From: an uncultured bacterium
Lineage (GTDB): Bacteria > Cyanobacteriota > Vampirovibrionia > Gastranaerophilales > Gastranaerophilaceae
Direction: 5' to 3'
DNA: 39,073 bases
Assembly: GCA_900549855.1 (NCBI GenBank)
Contig: URPS01000020.1
Coordinates: 1 to 39,073, forward strand
Numbering within the stretch: position 1 is the stretch's first letter; every line of letters begins with the position of its first letter. A program made the position numbers and the translations under genes. Under the pieces are notes generated by a model. The model saw nothing but the letters and a program-made list of their open reading frames with translations, searched no databases and had not been told where the DNA came from. Of the stretch, positions 1-8,946 are shown in pieces.

Positions 1-473
1 CCCCACCCGAATTTCTAAGTTTCGCATAGCTCAACTTGAAATTCTACCCTCCCCCGAGGAGAGGGAAATGCGCCATCACTCCGAGGCGGAGCCGGTAATT
101 TTTAAACAATCTGGTAATTTATACCAAGTAGCCGACTGTTATATGAAAAGTCTTTTTGCCTACTTTTCAGTAACTATTAACCAGCCCCTACCCTTCCCTC
201 TCTGTCACTAGCGTGACATCTCTCCCGCTTAATGGATGTTGCGGGCGAGAATTAAGTTTTAGACGAATCTGTTCCCTCCCCCGAGGAGAGGGGATGCGCC
301 AAACCTGTAGTTTCACTCCGAGGCGGAGCCAGTTATTTTTAAACAATCTGGTCGTTTTTACCAAGTAGCCGACTGTTATGTGAAAAGTCTTTTTGCCTAC
401 TTTTTCTACAGAAAAAGTAGGGCTTTACAATTATTAACTATAATTGTATGATAGTAGTAAGATTGGAGGAATT
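1..473. repeat. Repeat-filled leader upstream of murA
   Basis: I see no convincing gene here. The region has two copies of a unit of about 92 bp, at 77-168 and 314-405. Each begins with the small palindrome CTCCG-agg-CGGAG and ends in a T-rich GCCTACTTTTC stretch. Each is preceded by a copy of the interspersed CCCTCCCCCGAGGAGAGGG repeat (47-68 and 272-293). Positions 1-46 match, in inverse orientation, the sequence at 30344-30390 and at the end of the window. A perfect 10-bp hairpin (CTACTTTTTC, loop TACA) lies at 397-420, just before murA. Confidence 0.75.
439..444 (+). promoter_or_regulatory. Candidate -10 box for murA
   Basis: TATAAT is a perfect -10 hexamer 30 bases upstream of the chosen TTG start. 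No good -35 lies at 16-18 bp spacing; the nearest TTTACA (424-429) is only 9 bp away. The call rests on the -10 alone. Confidence 0.35.
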
Positions 474-1793
474 TTGGCAGAGAAATTCAAAATACAAGGC
501 GGAGAGATTCTTAAAGGCGAAGTTTCAATAGGCGGTGCAAAGAATGCTGTATTGAAACACTTGGCAGCTACAATACTTGTTAAGGGTAAAACAAAGATTT
601 ATAATGTACCTCAACTTACGGATGTTGAGATTATGTTGAATGTTTTGTCTGATTTAGGCGCTAAGTATGTTTATGACAAGAAAGAAAAATCTGTCGTTGT
701 TGATGCTACTGATATAACTTCAATCACCGCTAAGTATGAACTAGTGAGCAAAATGAGAGCTTCATTCATTATATTGGGCGCTTTGATGTCCAGATGTCGA
801 GAAGCGATTGTTGCGCTTCCAGGGGGATGTGCTATTGGCGAAAGAAGAGTTGACTTCCATATTAAGGGATTAGAAGCTCTTGGTGCTAAGATTAAAATTG
901 AAAACGGTTATGTGCATGCTCGTGCTTCAAAGTTAGTAGGTGCAGACATATATTTGGATATACCATCTGTTGGTGCTACTGAAAACTTGATGTTAGCAGC
1001 TGTTTTGGCAGAAGGTTCTACAAGAATTCAGAATGCTGCACAAGAACCGGAAATTGTTGATTTGGCAAATTTCTTGAATACAATTGGTGCTGACGTAAAT
1101 GGCGCAGGTACTTCTGAAATCGTGATTAATGGAGTTAAGGCTGAGAACTTACATTCAGCTGAATATACAACGATTCCTGATAGAATTGAAGCCGGTACTT
1201 TTATGGCTGCAGTAGTTGCCACTAAAGGAAAAGCTATTATTAAAAATGTTTACCCTGCACATTTAACATTCTTCAACGATAAGTTGATAAAAATGGGTGC
1301 TAATATTAAGTTGGTTGAACCAACCACTATAGAAGTAAGCTGTAAGAATAGATTATCTTCTATCAATTTTGTGACTCAGCCTTACCCTGGATTCCCAACA
1401 GATTTGCAAGCTATTGCAATGACTTTGTTAACTACTGCGGATGGTGTTGGAATTATTACAGAAAGCTTGTATGAAAACAGATTTATGCAGGTACCTGATT
1501 TAAGAAGAATGGGTGCTGATATTCATCAGGACAGAAACCATGCTATTGTAAAAGGTGTTAAGCAGCTAACAGGTGCTACTGTTGCAGCAAGTGACTTAAG
1601 AGCTGGGGCTGCATTAGTTATTGCAGGTTTGATGGCAAATGGTGAAACAATTGTTGAAAAATTGCATCATATAGATAGAGGTTATGAAGAGTTTGAGTAC
1701 AAACTTCAAAAACTGGGCGGTAAAATTTACAGATTTAATGATGAAAACGAAAACCAAGTTGAGAAGGGAGTAATAAATGAGTCCCGCTTATAA
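474..1793 (+). CDS. murA: UDP-N-acetylglucosamine 1-carboxyvinyltransferase (MurA)
   Basis: MurA transfers enolpyruvate from phosphoenolpyruvate to UDP-GlcNAc, the first committed step of peptidoglycan synthesis in the cytoplasm. The start is taken as TTG at 474, giving 439 residues. A GGAGGA Shine-Dalgarno lies just before it (465-470), and the protein then begins L/M-AEKFKIQGGEILKGEV, the usual MurA N-terminus. An in-frame TTG at 444 would add ten unlikely residues and overlaps a TATAAT box. The catalytic loop reads PGGCAIGERRVDFH, and the PEP/fosfomycin-reactive cysteine is present at about residue 119, so a fosfomycin-sensitive enzyme is expected. The C-terminus has the usual substrate-closing motifs (RAGAALVIAGL, HIDRGYE). 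The next gene overlaps its last 17 bases, suggesting coupled translation. Identification is secure; whether a second murA exists elsewhere is unknown. Confidence 0.97.
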   Translation: MAEKFKIQGGEILKGEVSIGGAKNAVLKHLAATILVKGKTKIYNVPQLTDVEIMLNVLSDLGAKYVYDKKEKSVVVDATDITSITAKYELVSKMRASFIILGALMSRCREAIVALPGGCAIGERRVDFHIKGLEALGAKIKIENGYVHARASKLVGADIYLDIPSVGATENLMLAAVLAEGSTRIQNAAQEPEIVDLANFLNTIGADVNGAGTSEIVINGVKAENLHSAEYTTIPDRIEAGTFMAAVVATKGKAIIKNVYPAHLTFFNDKLIKMGANIKLVEPTTIEVSCKNRLSSINFVTQPYPGFPTDLQAIAMTLLTTADGVGIITESLYENRFMQVPDLRRMGADIHQDRNHAIVKGVKQLTGATVAASDLRAGAALVIAGLMANGETIVEKLHHIDRGYEEFEYKLQKLGGKIYRFNDENENQVEKGVINESRL

Positions 1794-2106
1794 GAGATGG
1801 TATGATCACGATCCAAAATTATTGGAAGTGATAGAGCTTTTAAAAAATTATCAAGACGAACTAAAAGACCATGCTGTAGTCTTTTTAGACAAATTGGAAC
1901 AAAAAGTTTCAAAGGAAGCTTTAGATAGATTTTATGATTTGGTAAAACCTGTTAATGGTTCAAGATGGTATGATAAAGATCCTATTATATCAAGAACCGT
2001 CGAAATTCTAAGAGTTGTTCCTCCGGAAGTTCAGAAAGCTTGTGCGGAAAGATTTATTGCAGCATTAAAAGAAAAAGGTATTGAATACGAAAGCCCTAAT
2101 GCTTAA
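1777..2106 (+). CDS. Small protein with duplicated RWYD-x-DP motif, unknown function
   Basis: I do not recognise a named family. The 109-residue soluble protein is built from two copies of a helical unit. The first contains RWYDHDPKLLEVIELL (about residues 7-22) and the second RWYDKDPIISRTVEIL (about 64-79), so it arose by internal duplication. A GGGAG ribosome-binding site sits a few bases before the ATG. The start lies inside the murA reading frame (17-base overlap), which implies translational coupling and a role in the same physiological setting, possibly envelope or cell-cycle regulation; that role is inference only. It has no signal peptide, membrane segment or catalytic motif. Its stop overlaps the stop of the convergent gene on the other strand. 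Confidence 0.8.
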   Translation: MSPAYKRWYDHDPKLLEVIELLKNYQDELKDHAVVFLDKLEQKVSKEALDRFYDLVKPVNGSRWYDKDPIISRTVEILRVVPPEVQKACAERFIAALKEKGIEYESPNA

Positions 2107-2450
2107 TAATAGTTTCCTATTGGTAAATTATTATTGAGTTCACTTTCCGGTATTGAAATTTCGTTTTCAATACGTTCTCGCAACTCTTTTACGGTTTGGT
2201 ATTTTGTGTTACTAAAGTTGTCAAAAGAGTCGTCTAAACTTTCAATCGAGTCCTTAATCTCTTCTTCTCTAATTATCATCATTGCTTTTTGGTAATTTGA
2301 TTCTGCTTCTCGATGCTTCTCAAAGTTTTCTATATCTACTTGCTTTTTTTCTATAGCTTGAGTAATTTTTCCTTCTATAAAAGGCAGGCTTGCTATAATT
2401 GGTGTTGCTATCATTGCGTTAGTAAATAACTTTCTTGTTGAAATATTCAT
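2103..2450 (-). CDS. Small protein with one N-terminal hydrophobic segment, hypothetical
   Basis: The 115-residue protein has a basic N-terminus and a short hydrophobic stretch at about residues 10-24 (NAMIATPIIASLPFI), then a charged, probably coiled-coil region rich in Glu, Lys and Gln. The hydrophobic stretch could be a weak signal sequence or membrane anchor. An AGGA sequence lies before the ATG on the minus strand. Its last bases overlap the stop codon of the convergent gene at 1777-2106. No family is recognised and no function is proposed. Codon use looks like that of its neighbours, so it is probably real. Confidence 0.6.
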   Translation of the reverse strand: MNISTRKLFTNAMIATPIIASLPFIEGKITQAIEKKQVDIENFEKHREAESNYQKAMMIIREEEIKDSIESLDDSFDNFSNTKYQTVKELRERIENEISIPESELNNNLPIGNYY

Positions 2451-2645
2451 TTTTTAGTCCTAAAAATCTAATCCTTTTATAATAATACTAGAACAAAATA
2501 AAATTTGCTTAATTTTTATAAAATTTTAAAAATTTGTTAATTTATGTATATAATTAATTCAATTGAAATACTTAAATATTTACGTTAGTATTTTGTATAT
2601 AAGATAACATTAGTAGATATTTTAAGTGTGCAACCGTAAAAAAAT

Positions 2646-5600
2646 ATGAAACTGGAATTCGCATCATTTTTTGACAATTTAGTCAGAAATATAAAAAAAT
2701 CTAAAAGTTTTACACTGACCGGACTTACTACGTTCAGCAGACTTTTGTTGCTCAAATATATTCAAAAACTTTCCGGCAAAAAAATATTGTTTGTAACGTC
2801 AACCGAGCAATCTGCATTAAAGTATGCTTCTGACTTGGGACGCTTATTTGAGTTGGATTCCAGAACAATTCCTTATCAGAACATATCTCCGTATGAAGTT
2901 GTTACGGGAAATTTATATGATTATGAAAAACAGGTTAAAATTTTGCTTTCTGAACCTGATATTGTAATAGCTCCGGTAAAAGTTCTTTTGGAGAAATTTC
3001 CTAATAAGGAATTCTTTAAAAAGAATTCTTTTACTTTAAAAGTCGGCGATAGCATAAGCCAGCAGGATTTGTTAGCAAAATTAATAAAGCTTGGTTATAA
3101 ACGCTCTACAATGGTATCTGATATTGGAGAATTCAGTATCAGAGGTGATATTTCCGATATTTATACTCTTGAGGATAATGCCGCAAGAATTGAATTTTGG
3201 GGTGATGAGATTGTTGATATCAGATATTTTGATAACGAAACCCAAAAATCTATCGAAAAAGGGATTAAAGAAGTCAAAATTGAACCTTTGTACAAATTTA
3301 TTTTGCCCGAAAAAGCCCCAAAAGATTTTCCGCAAGACTTAAAGGAACAATTAGATAATGAAGGTTATTTTGAAGGAATAAATGTTTATCAATCTTATTT
3401 TAATGAAAATTTAGTCAGTGTTTTAGATTATTTTCATGAATATATTGTTGTTGTGGATGAATTTGCAGAAGTAAGTTCTAAGTATCAGCAAATTGATGAT
3501 AATTTTGTAAATGGTTATAATGAAGCATTAAAGACTAATCAAATTGCACCTTTGAAGGAACTTAATCATTTTACTTATCAAGAAACATTAAACAAGATTG
3601 CAGGTTCACAAAAAATTTATTTCAACAATTTCTTATCAGATGAGAATAATGAAATTATTGATATTGATGCCAGAAATGTTCAAATTTTTGATGCAAATAT
3701 GGACGCTGCTGCTCAATTTATAAAAGAGCACAAAGGTTTTCAAATTACAATAGCGACCGACTTTCAAGAACGTGTTAAAGAAGTTTTTAATTCATATGGG
3801 CTTTTTGATATCAATTATATTAGAAATATAACATCACAAGGTACAGAATTAATTGATGGGAAAATTCTTTTGCTAACAGATAGAGAGCTGTTTAACAAAA
3901 GACAAAAGGATGTTCCGACAAACAGAAAACGACATTATAAAGAAAAAGCCGAATATATTGAAAATATTAATGATATTCAAGAAGGTGAATATGTTGTCCA
4001 TTCTATTCATGGAGTCGGAATTTATAAAGGACTTTCTAAGCAAGAAATTGACGGACAACTAAAAGATTATTTAACAATAGAATACGCAAGCAAAGATAAA
4101 TTGCATATTCCTGCAGAACAGATTAACATGCTTTGTCGCTACAGGGGCTCCGGACAAATTAAACCAAAGCTTTCCAGAATGGGCGGAAGCGATTGGGAAA
4201 ATACCAAAACTAAAGTTAAAAAAGAAGTTGAAACTATTGCTTATGATTTGTTGAGATTGTATGCAAGAAGGAAGATGCAGACAGGCATTCAATTTGCATC
4301 GGATTCTCCATTGCAATTAGAAATGGAAGACACTTTTGAATACATAGAAACTCCTGACCAACTGAAATCTATTAACCAAATTAAGGCTGATATGGAAAGT
4401 GCAAGCCCGATGGATAGACTGGTGTGCGGAGATGTTGGATTTGGAAAGACAGAAGTCGCTATGCGTGCAATGTTTAAGGCTGTAACTTCTTTAAAACAGG
4501 TTGCTGTAATTGTTCCAACGACAGTTCTTGCTTTGCAACACTATCAAACAGTTCTAGAAAGATTTAAGCCTTTTGGAATTGATGTTGAACTGCTTTGTCG
4601 TTTTAGAAGTACAAAAGAGCGCAAAGAAACGCTCAAAAACCTTGCAACAGGAAAATGCGATGTAGTTATTGCAACGCATAGTTTACTGCAAGATGATGTT
4701 ACTTTCAAAGATTTAGGTTTGCTGGTAATTGATGAAGAACATAGATTTGGTGTAAGACACAAAGAAAAATTGAAAGAATTTAGAGAAAATATTGATATTA
4801 TCTCAATGTCAGCAACGCCAATTCCACGTACTTTATATATGTCTTTATCAGGAATCAAGGATATTTCTGTAATCAATACTCCACCTCAAAACCGTTTGCC
4901 AATTAAAACTTTTGTCGGCGAGTACAACGAACAAACTGTTAAAAATGCAATTGTGAATGAACTCGATAGAGATGGTCAAGTATTTTACCTTTATAACCGT
5001 GTTGAAACTATTGAAGAATTTAAACTAGAGCTCCAAAAACTTGTTCCGCAAGCAAGAATAGCAATCGGGCATGGACAATTGAGCGAAAAACAACTAGAAG
5101 ATGTGATAATAGGGTTCGACAACCACGATTATGATATCTTGTTATGCACAACCATTATCGAAAACGGTATCGACATTCCTAATGCCAATACTATGATTAT
5201 CCACGAAGCCGACAAGCTTGGTTTAGCTCAGCTTTACCAACTTAGAGGTCGTGTCGGCAGAAGTGAAAAACAAGCATATTGCTACTGTTTTTATAAAGGA
5301 AAATTTGATAAAAACATCGGCAATTCAACTAAAAAACTTGAATTTAAAGGACTATCTCAAGAAGCAACTGAGAGATTAAAAGCTATAAAAGAATTCACTA
5401 CTCTTGGCAGCGGTTACAGAATTGCAATGCGAGATGTTGAGATTCGTGGTGTCGGTAATATTCTCGGAACAAAACAACATGGACACATGATAAATGTGGG
5501 ATTTGATACTTATTGTCAATTGCTGGAAGAAACTGTAAATGAGCTTAAGGGTGATGCTGTTAAAGCAAATAAACCTACTGTTGTTGATATCAATGTTACA

Positions 5601-6050
5601 GCTTATATTCCGGATGAATGGGTCGGTTCCGGTGAACAAAAAATGATTGAATATAAACGTTTATCTGACGTTAAGAATGAAACAGAATTAAATTATATTG
5701 TTTCTGAATGGAAAGACAGGTTCTCCAGAATTCCTGATGAAGTTGAAAATCTCATTAAACTCATCAAATTAAGACTTATTGCAACTGATTGCGGCATTTC
5801 TATTATAAGAGAAGCCGGTAACGATGTAAGAGTATACTCTCCATTTACTCCTTATGAGTGGAATATTATTAAGCAAGGTTTAGATAAGAGTATATTGAGA
5901 AGAATTAAATTTACAGTTGCACCAAAGTCTTGCACTAATGGAAAATCTATACTTCTTGTAAACAATAGTAACTTAACAATAGAAGAAATGTTTAACATTT
6001 TATCAAGTTTGTTTTATTATATAAAAGAAACCATAAATAAATATCAGTAA
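2646..6050 (+). CDS. mfd: Transcription-repair coupling factor Mfd
   Basis: Mfd is a DNA translocase that removes RNA polymerase stalled at lesions and recruits UvrA for nucleotide excision repair. At 1,134 residues it is close to the E. coli length. The order is normal: a UvrB-like N-terminal module (about 1-300), the RNA-polymerase-interacting region beginning around GEYVVHSIHGVGIYKG (about 450-510), the helicase motor and the C-terminal TRCF domain. The motor shows Walker A GDVGFGKT (595-602), DEEH box (696-699), SATPIPRTL and the QLRGRVGRS motif. There is no strong Shine-Dalgarno before the ATG; the leader is A-rich. The lipoprotein gene follows 24 bases downstream and is probably co-transcribed. 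Identification is certain. Confidence 0.98.
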   Translation: MKLEFASFFDNLVRNIKKSKSFTLTGLTTFSRLLLLKYIQKLSGKKILFVTSTEQSALKYASDLGRLFELDSRTIPYQNISPYEVVTGNLYDYEKQVKILLSEPDIVIAPVKVLLEKFPNKEFFKKNSFTLKVGDSISQQDLLAKLIKLGYKRSTMVSDIGEFSIRGDISDIYTLEDNAARIEFWGDEIVDIRYFDNETQKSIEKGIKEVKIEPLYKFILPEKAPKDFPQDLKEQLDNEGYFEGINVYQSYFNENLVSVLDYFHEYIVVVDEFAEVSSKYQQIDDNFVNGYNEALKTNQIAPLKELNHFTYQETLNKIAGSQKIYFNNFLSDENNEIIDIDARNVQIFDANMDAAAQFIKEHKGFQITIATDFQERVKEVFNSYGLFDINYIRNITSQGTELIDGKILLLTDRELFNKRQKDVPTNRKRHYKEKAEYIENINDIQEGEYVVHSIHGVGIYKGLSKQEIDGQLKDYLTIEYASKDKLHIPAEQINMLCRYRGSGQIKPKLSRMGGSDWENTKTKVKKEVETIAYDLLRLYARRKMQTGIQFASDSPLQLEMEDTFEYIETPDQLKSINQIKADMESASPMDRLVCGDVGFGKTEVAMRAMFKAVTSLKQVAVIVPTTVLALQHYQTVLERFKPFGIDVELLCRFRSTKERKETLKNLATGKCDVVIATHSLLQDDVTFKDLGLLVIDEEHRFGVRHKEKLKEFRENIDIISMSATPIPRTLYMSLSGIKDISVINTPPQNRLPIKTFVGEYNEQTVKNAIVNELDRDGQVFYLYNRVETIEEFKLELQKLVPQARIAIGHGQLSEKQLEDVIIGFDNHDYDILLCTTIIENGIDIPNANTMIIHEADKLGLAQLYQLRGRVGRSEKQAYCYCFYKGKFDKNIGNSTKKLEFKGLSQEATERLKAIKEFTTLGSGYRIAMRDVEIRGVGNILGTKQHGHMINVGFDTYCQLLEETVNELKGDAVKANKPTVVDINVTAYIPDEWVGSGEQKMIEYKRLSDVKNETELNYIVSEWKDRFSRIPDEVENLIKLIKLRLIATDCGISIIREAGNDVRVYSPFTPYEWNIIKQGLDKSILRRIKFTVAPKSCTNGKSILLVNNSNLTIEEMFNILSSLFYYIKETINKYQ

Positions 6051-6074
6051 GAGAGTTTATATAAGGAGTATTAA

Positions 6075-7184
6075 ATGAAAAAATTATTATGCTGTCTGGC
6101 ATTATCAACAGTGCTATTATCAGGTTGTTCTTTGATGCACAAATCAGAAGGTATAATCAAAGTTAACAACGAAGTAATTACACAAGCTCAATTTGACGAA
6201 GCTTTTGATTCTAGCGTTGATAAATCTTTCTTAAAATCATTTGGCGGTTCAAAGAATTTCGTGAAGTCTGACGAGAATCCTATGTATGGAATTTTCAAGG
6301 ATAAAATTGTAAATGAGTTAATAGTTAAAAGCCTTTTAGACCAAGAAATTGCTAAAAAAGGTATTAAAGCCACTGATGAAGATATCCAAAATGAATTAAA
6401 AACTATTATTGATAAAGTTGGTTCTAAAGAAGAATTGAACAAGATTTTGAAACAAAGAGGTGTTTCAAATGCTCAATTTACAGATGATTTAAAAACTCAA
6501 ATCAAAATTAAAAAACTGGTAAATTCTGTTCAAAAAATCAATATTTCTGATAACGATGCAAAAAAATATTATGACACACATAAATCAGAATTCGTTCATG
6601 GAGAACAGGTTAGAGCTTCTCACATTTTGATTTCTGCTAACACATTGGAAATCATTCAACAATTAAAAGCTAAAAATCCAAATATTGATCCTGCTGACAT
6701 GAACACTCAAGTTGAAGCAGCTATTGCAGCACAGAAAGCAAAAGCAGAAAAAGTTTTGGCACAAGTAAAACAAAATCCGGATGATTTTGCAAAAATTGCT
6801 CAAAAAGAATCTGACGATAAAGCTAGTGCAGAAAGAGGCGGAGAATTAGGTTTCTTCCCTAAAGAAGCGATGGTGCCTGAATTCGCCAATGCAGCTTTCT
6901 CTATGAAGCCTAATACAGTAAGTGAACAGCTTGTACAATCTCCATATGGTTTCCACATTATTAAAGTTACAGATAGAATGGAAGCAGGTTCTACACCATA
7001 TGTAAAAGTAAAGGATGAAATCAAATTCTACTTGGAAACTCAAAAACAAATTGAAGTTCTAAAAAATATCACAGATGGTTTAATGAAGAATGCAAAAATT
7101 GAATATTTGAATGATTCATTCAATCCAAAGAAAACGGTTAAAGATGTTACTCCGCAACCTGTAAAGAAAGAAGAAAAGAAATAG
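6075..7184 (+). CDS. Parvulin-type peptidyl-prolyl isomerase lipoprotein (PrsA/SurA-like)
   Basis: This is a secreted foldase lipoprotein of 369 residues. The N-terminus is a lipoprotein signal peptide with the lipobox LLSGC and the lipidated cysteine at residue 18. A SurA-N/chaperone-like helical region follows (about 25-165). The parvulin (rotamase) domain is at about 175-290, with the family landmarks VRASHILI, GGELGFF and SPYGFHIIKV. The tail is Lys/Glu-rich. It should assist folding of exported proteins at the membrane or in the periplasm. An AGGAG site (6064-6068) lies seven to ten bases before the ATG. A strong hairpin terminator follows at 7193-7223. Family is secure; the choice between PrsA, SurA and PpiD naming is not. 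Confidence 0.9.
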   Translation: MKKLLCCLALSTVLLSGCSLMHKSEGIIKVNNEVITQAQFDEAFDSSVDKSFLKSFGGSKNFVKSDENPMYGIFKDKIVNELIVKSLLDQEIAKKGIKATDEDIQNELKTIIDKVGSKEELNKILKQRGVSNAQFTDDLKTQIKIKKLVNSVQKINISDNDAKKYYDTHKSEFVHGEQVRASHILISANTLEIIQQLKAKNPNIDPADMNTQVEAAIAAQKAKAEKVLAQVKQNPDDFAKIAQKESDDKASAERGGELGFFPKEAMVPEFANAAFSMKPNTVSEQLVQSPYGFHIIKVTDRMEAGSTPYVKVKDEIKFYLETQKQIEVLKNITDGLMKNAKIEYLNDSFNPKKTVKDVTPQPVKKEEKK

Positions 7185-7192
7185 TTTAAAAG

Positions 7193-7223
7193 AAAAAATG
7201 CGGGAAAAATTCCCGCATTTTTT
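7193..7223 (+). terminator. Intrinsic terminator after the mfd/foldase operon
   Basis: A perfect 14-bp stem (7193-7206 with 7210-7223) has a 3-base AAA loop and a core of TGCGGGAA/TTCCCGCA. Runs of A and T flank it, so it can act in either direction. It separates the foldase gene from the acetyltransferase. Confidence 0.9.
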
Positions 7224-7237
7224 ATCTGGAGAAATTT

Positions 7238-7696
7238 ATGTTAAGAAAAGCTGAAAAAAAAGATATTGCAAGAATTGCAGAAATTATAATATTTACTAAA
7301 AGACATACATATAGAGATATTTTTAAAAATGACCATGTTTCATTTAATGTTATGCAAGTTTTAAGCGAAGCTGAAACTTATAGCAAACCACACGCACTTG
7401 ATAATATGTTTGTTTATGACGACGGAATCGTAAAAGCAATGATTAATGCGGAAATAACAGACGAAAAGATTACAATAAGCGATTTTTATGTAGATAAATT
7501 CTTTCAAGGTGAAGGAATCGGAACTTATGTAATGAAAGAATTTGAAAAAATGGCTAATGGAAGAAAAATATATTTCTGGGTTCTTGATAAAAATATTCCG
7601 GCTAGAGAATTCTATGAACACCTAGGTTTTAGCTTGACCGGAGTGAAACAAGAATTTGAAAATTCAGGATTTTATATATTGCAGTACGCAAAATAA
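7238..7696 (+). CDS. GNAT-family N-acetyltransferase
   Basis: This 152-residue protein has the GNAT fold signature. The acetyl-CoA-binding loop is FFQGEGIGTYVM (about residues 88-99), preceded by the beta-4 strand ISDFYVD, and the C-terminal motif is NIPAREFYEHLGF. The substrate cannot be told from sequence; similar small proteins act on protein N-termini, amines or antibiotics. A GGAG site is six bases before the ATG, right behind the upstream terminator. It either reads from its own promoter or from read-through. No downstream gene on the same strand follows. Confidence 0.9.
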   Translation: MLRKAEKKDIARIAEIIIFTKRHTYRDIFKNDHVSFNVMQVLSEAETYSKPHALDNMFVYDDGIVKAMINAEITDEKITISDFYVDKFFQGEGIGTYVMKEFEKMANGRKIYFWVLDKNIPAREFYEHLGFSLTGVKQEFENSGFYILQYAK

Positions 7697-7846
7697 GGCG
7701 AGAAGTAATTTATCACTGCGCATGTTCACTTCTCAACAGTACTACTGTTCGGTAAAAAATTAGAATGTGATGACTATTATTGTCAACATAGGTAGATTAG
7801 CTTAAACATAATATTCATAGTAAAGCACATCAATCAATAGTAGTGC

Positions 7847-8036
7847 GTCATTGCGAGAAAATTGAGACTTTGGTCTTGTATCTTTACTTAGAACCTTGAG
7901 AATTTTCGTGGCAATCCAAAAATTTAAAAAATATACTTACAGGCTGGACGTCTGGATTGCTTCGCTTTACACTACACTTACTAGTTTGTAGTTTCTCTAC
8001 ACATTTGAAAGTGAAGTGAAATACGCTCGCAATGAC
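7847..8036. repeat. MITE-like element, copy 1 (GTCATTGCGAG termini)
   Basis: A 190-bp unit starts GTCATTGCGAG and ends CTCGCAATGAC, a perfect 11-bp terminal inverted repeat. Inside are GTGGCAATCCA and TGGATTGCTTCGCTT-type blocks in inverse relation. It is non-coding. A second copy with the same internal blocks follows at 8061-8267. Terminal sequences of this kind are widespread in unrelated bacteria as short interspersed palindromic or MITE-like repeats. Confidence 0.85.
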
Positions 8037-8060
8037 GAATAGTAAAACTACCAGAGTGCC

Positions 8061-8267
8061 GTCATTGCGAGAAAATTAAGGCTTTGGGTTTGTAGGTTTG
8101 ATTATAACTTAGAGAATTTTCGTGGCAATCCATTACTTTAGCATTTAATTATAGACCAAATATCATCCTACTAATCTAGCGACTGGATTGCTTCGCTTTA
8201 CACTACACTTACTAGCTTGTAGTTTCTCTACACATTGGTAAGTGAAGTGGAAAACGCTTGCAATGAC
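8061..8267. repeat. MITE-like element, copy 2 (GTCATTGCGAG termini)
   Basis: A second, 207-bp copy lies in the same orientation 24 bp after the first. It starts GTCATTGCGAG and ends CTTGCAATGAC, one mismatch in the terminal inverted repeat. About 60 bp around the block TTACACTACACTTACTAG are nearly identical to copy 1. The two copies fill most of the 608-bp gene-free stretch at 7697-8304; I see no gene there. Confidence 0.85.
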
Positions 8268-8304
8268 GGTACTTTTGTATTGCAAGTCACTTACACAAAT
8301 AACT

Positions 8305-8946
8305 TTATCTTGTTCTTATAAAATTACTCAATTCTAAAATGAGTTTTTCTTTTGTAATTTCTGGCATGATTTCTTTCATAGAAACGATGCCTTCAACTTT
8401 TTCGTTAAACAAATTTTCCAGAAACATTTTATTATAATCAAACAAAATTGAACCATGCTGTAAAATATACCCTTGCTTTCGGCATTGAGCAGAGCCGATA
8501 AATTTTTTACCTTCGAAACAAACATCTGCTCCCGTTGAAATAAGCATACAGTAATCAAAATGAGTTGAAACTTTTTTATTTTCGCCAAAATCTAATTCAA
8601 TCCCCAATGTTTTGAAAAAATCAATCAGAATGCCGGAAATAAATTTGTAAGAGAGTGCTACGCTATCTCCGGATGGAATACTACTTACCGGAAATACGCA
8701 GCTGTATGTTATTTCGTCATCATGTAATAACGCTCTTCCGCCGGTTAATCTTCTTACAACATCAATATCATGCGATTTGATAAAATTATCTTTTTGGTTT
8801 CTACCTAAAGAAATACACTTAGGTGACCAGCCATAAAGTCTAAATACAGGTTCTTGGGATTGATTAGAAATCGCATCTTCTAATAAATCAGAATCAATTT
8901 GCATGTTTTCTTGACCGGTAAAAACTCCATATTCGATTAATTTCAT
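8305..8946 (-). CDS. lipM: LipM-like octanoyl/lipoyl protein ligase
   Basis: A 213-residue member of the biotin/lipoate ligase fold. It carries VVRRLTGGRALLHDDEITYS (about 63-82), the acyl-binding motif, and GKKFIGSAQCRKQGYILQHGSIL-type sequence (about 146-168) with the conserved lysine at 148. Cys133 aligns with the catalytic cysteine that distinguishes LipM octanoyltransferases from LplA ligases, which lack it; this alignment is from memory. It should load octanoate from acyl carrier protein onto GcvH or E2 subunits for lipoate synthesis. Its ATG overlaps the TGA of the upstream dGTPase gene in an ATGA junction, so translation is coupled. It could be a lipoate-protein ligase instead, since the family boundary is subtle. 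Confidence 0.85.
   Translation of the reverse strand: MKLIEYGVFTGQENMQIDSDLLEDAISNQSQEPVFRLYGWSPKCISLGRNQKDNFIKSHDIDVVRRLTGGRALLHDDEITYSCVFPVSSIPSGDSVALSYKFISGILIDFFKTLGIELDFGENKKVSTHFDYCMLISTGADVCFEGKKFIGSAQCRKQGYILQHGSILFDYNKMFLENLFNEKVEGIVSMKEIMPEITKEKLILELSNFIRTR

Noticed and set aside
444..473. Upstream TTG start for murA
   Set aside because: It would overlap the TATAAT box and add ten non-family residues; the TTG at 474 has GGAGGA in front and gives the normal N-terminus.
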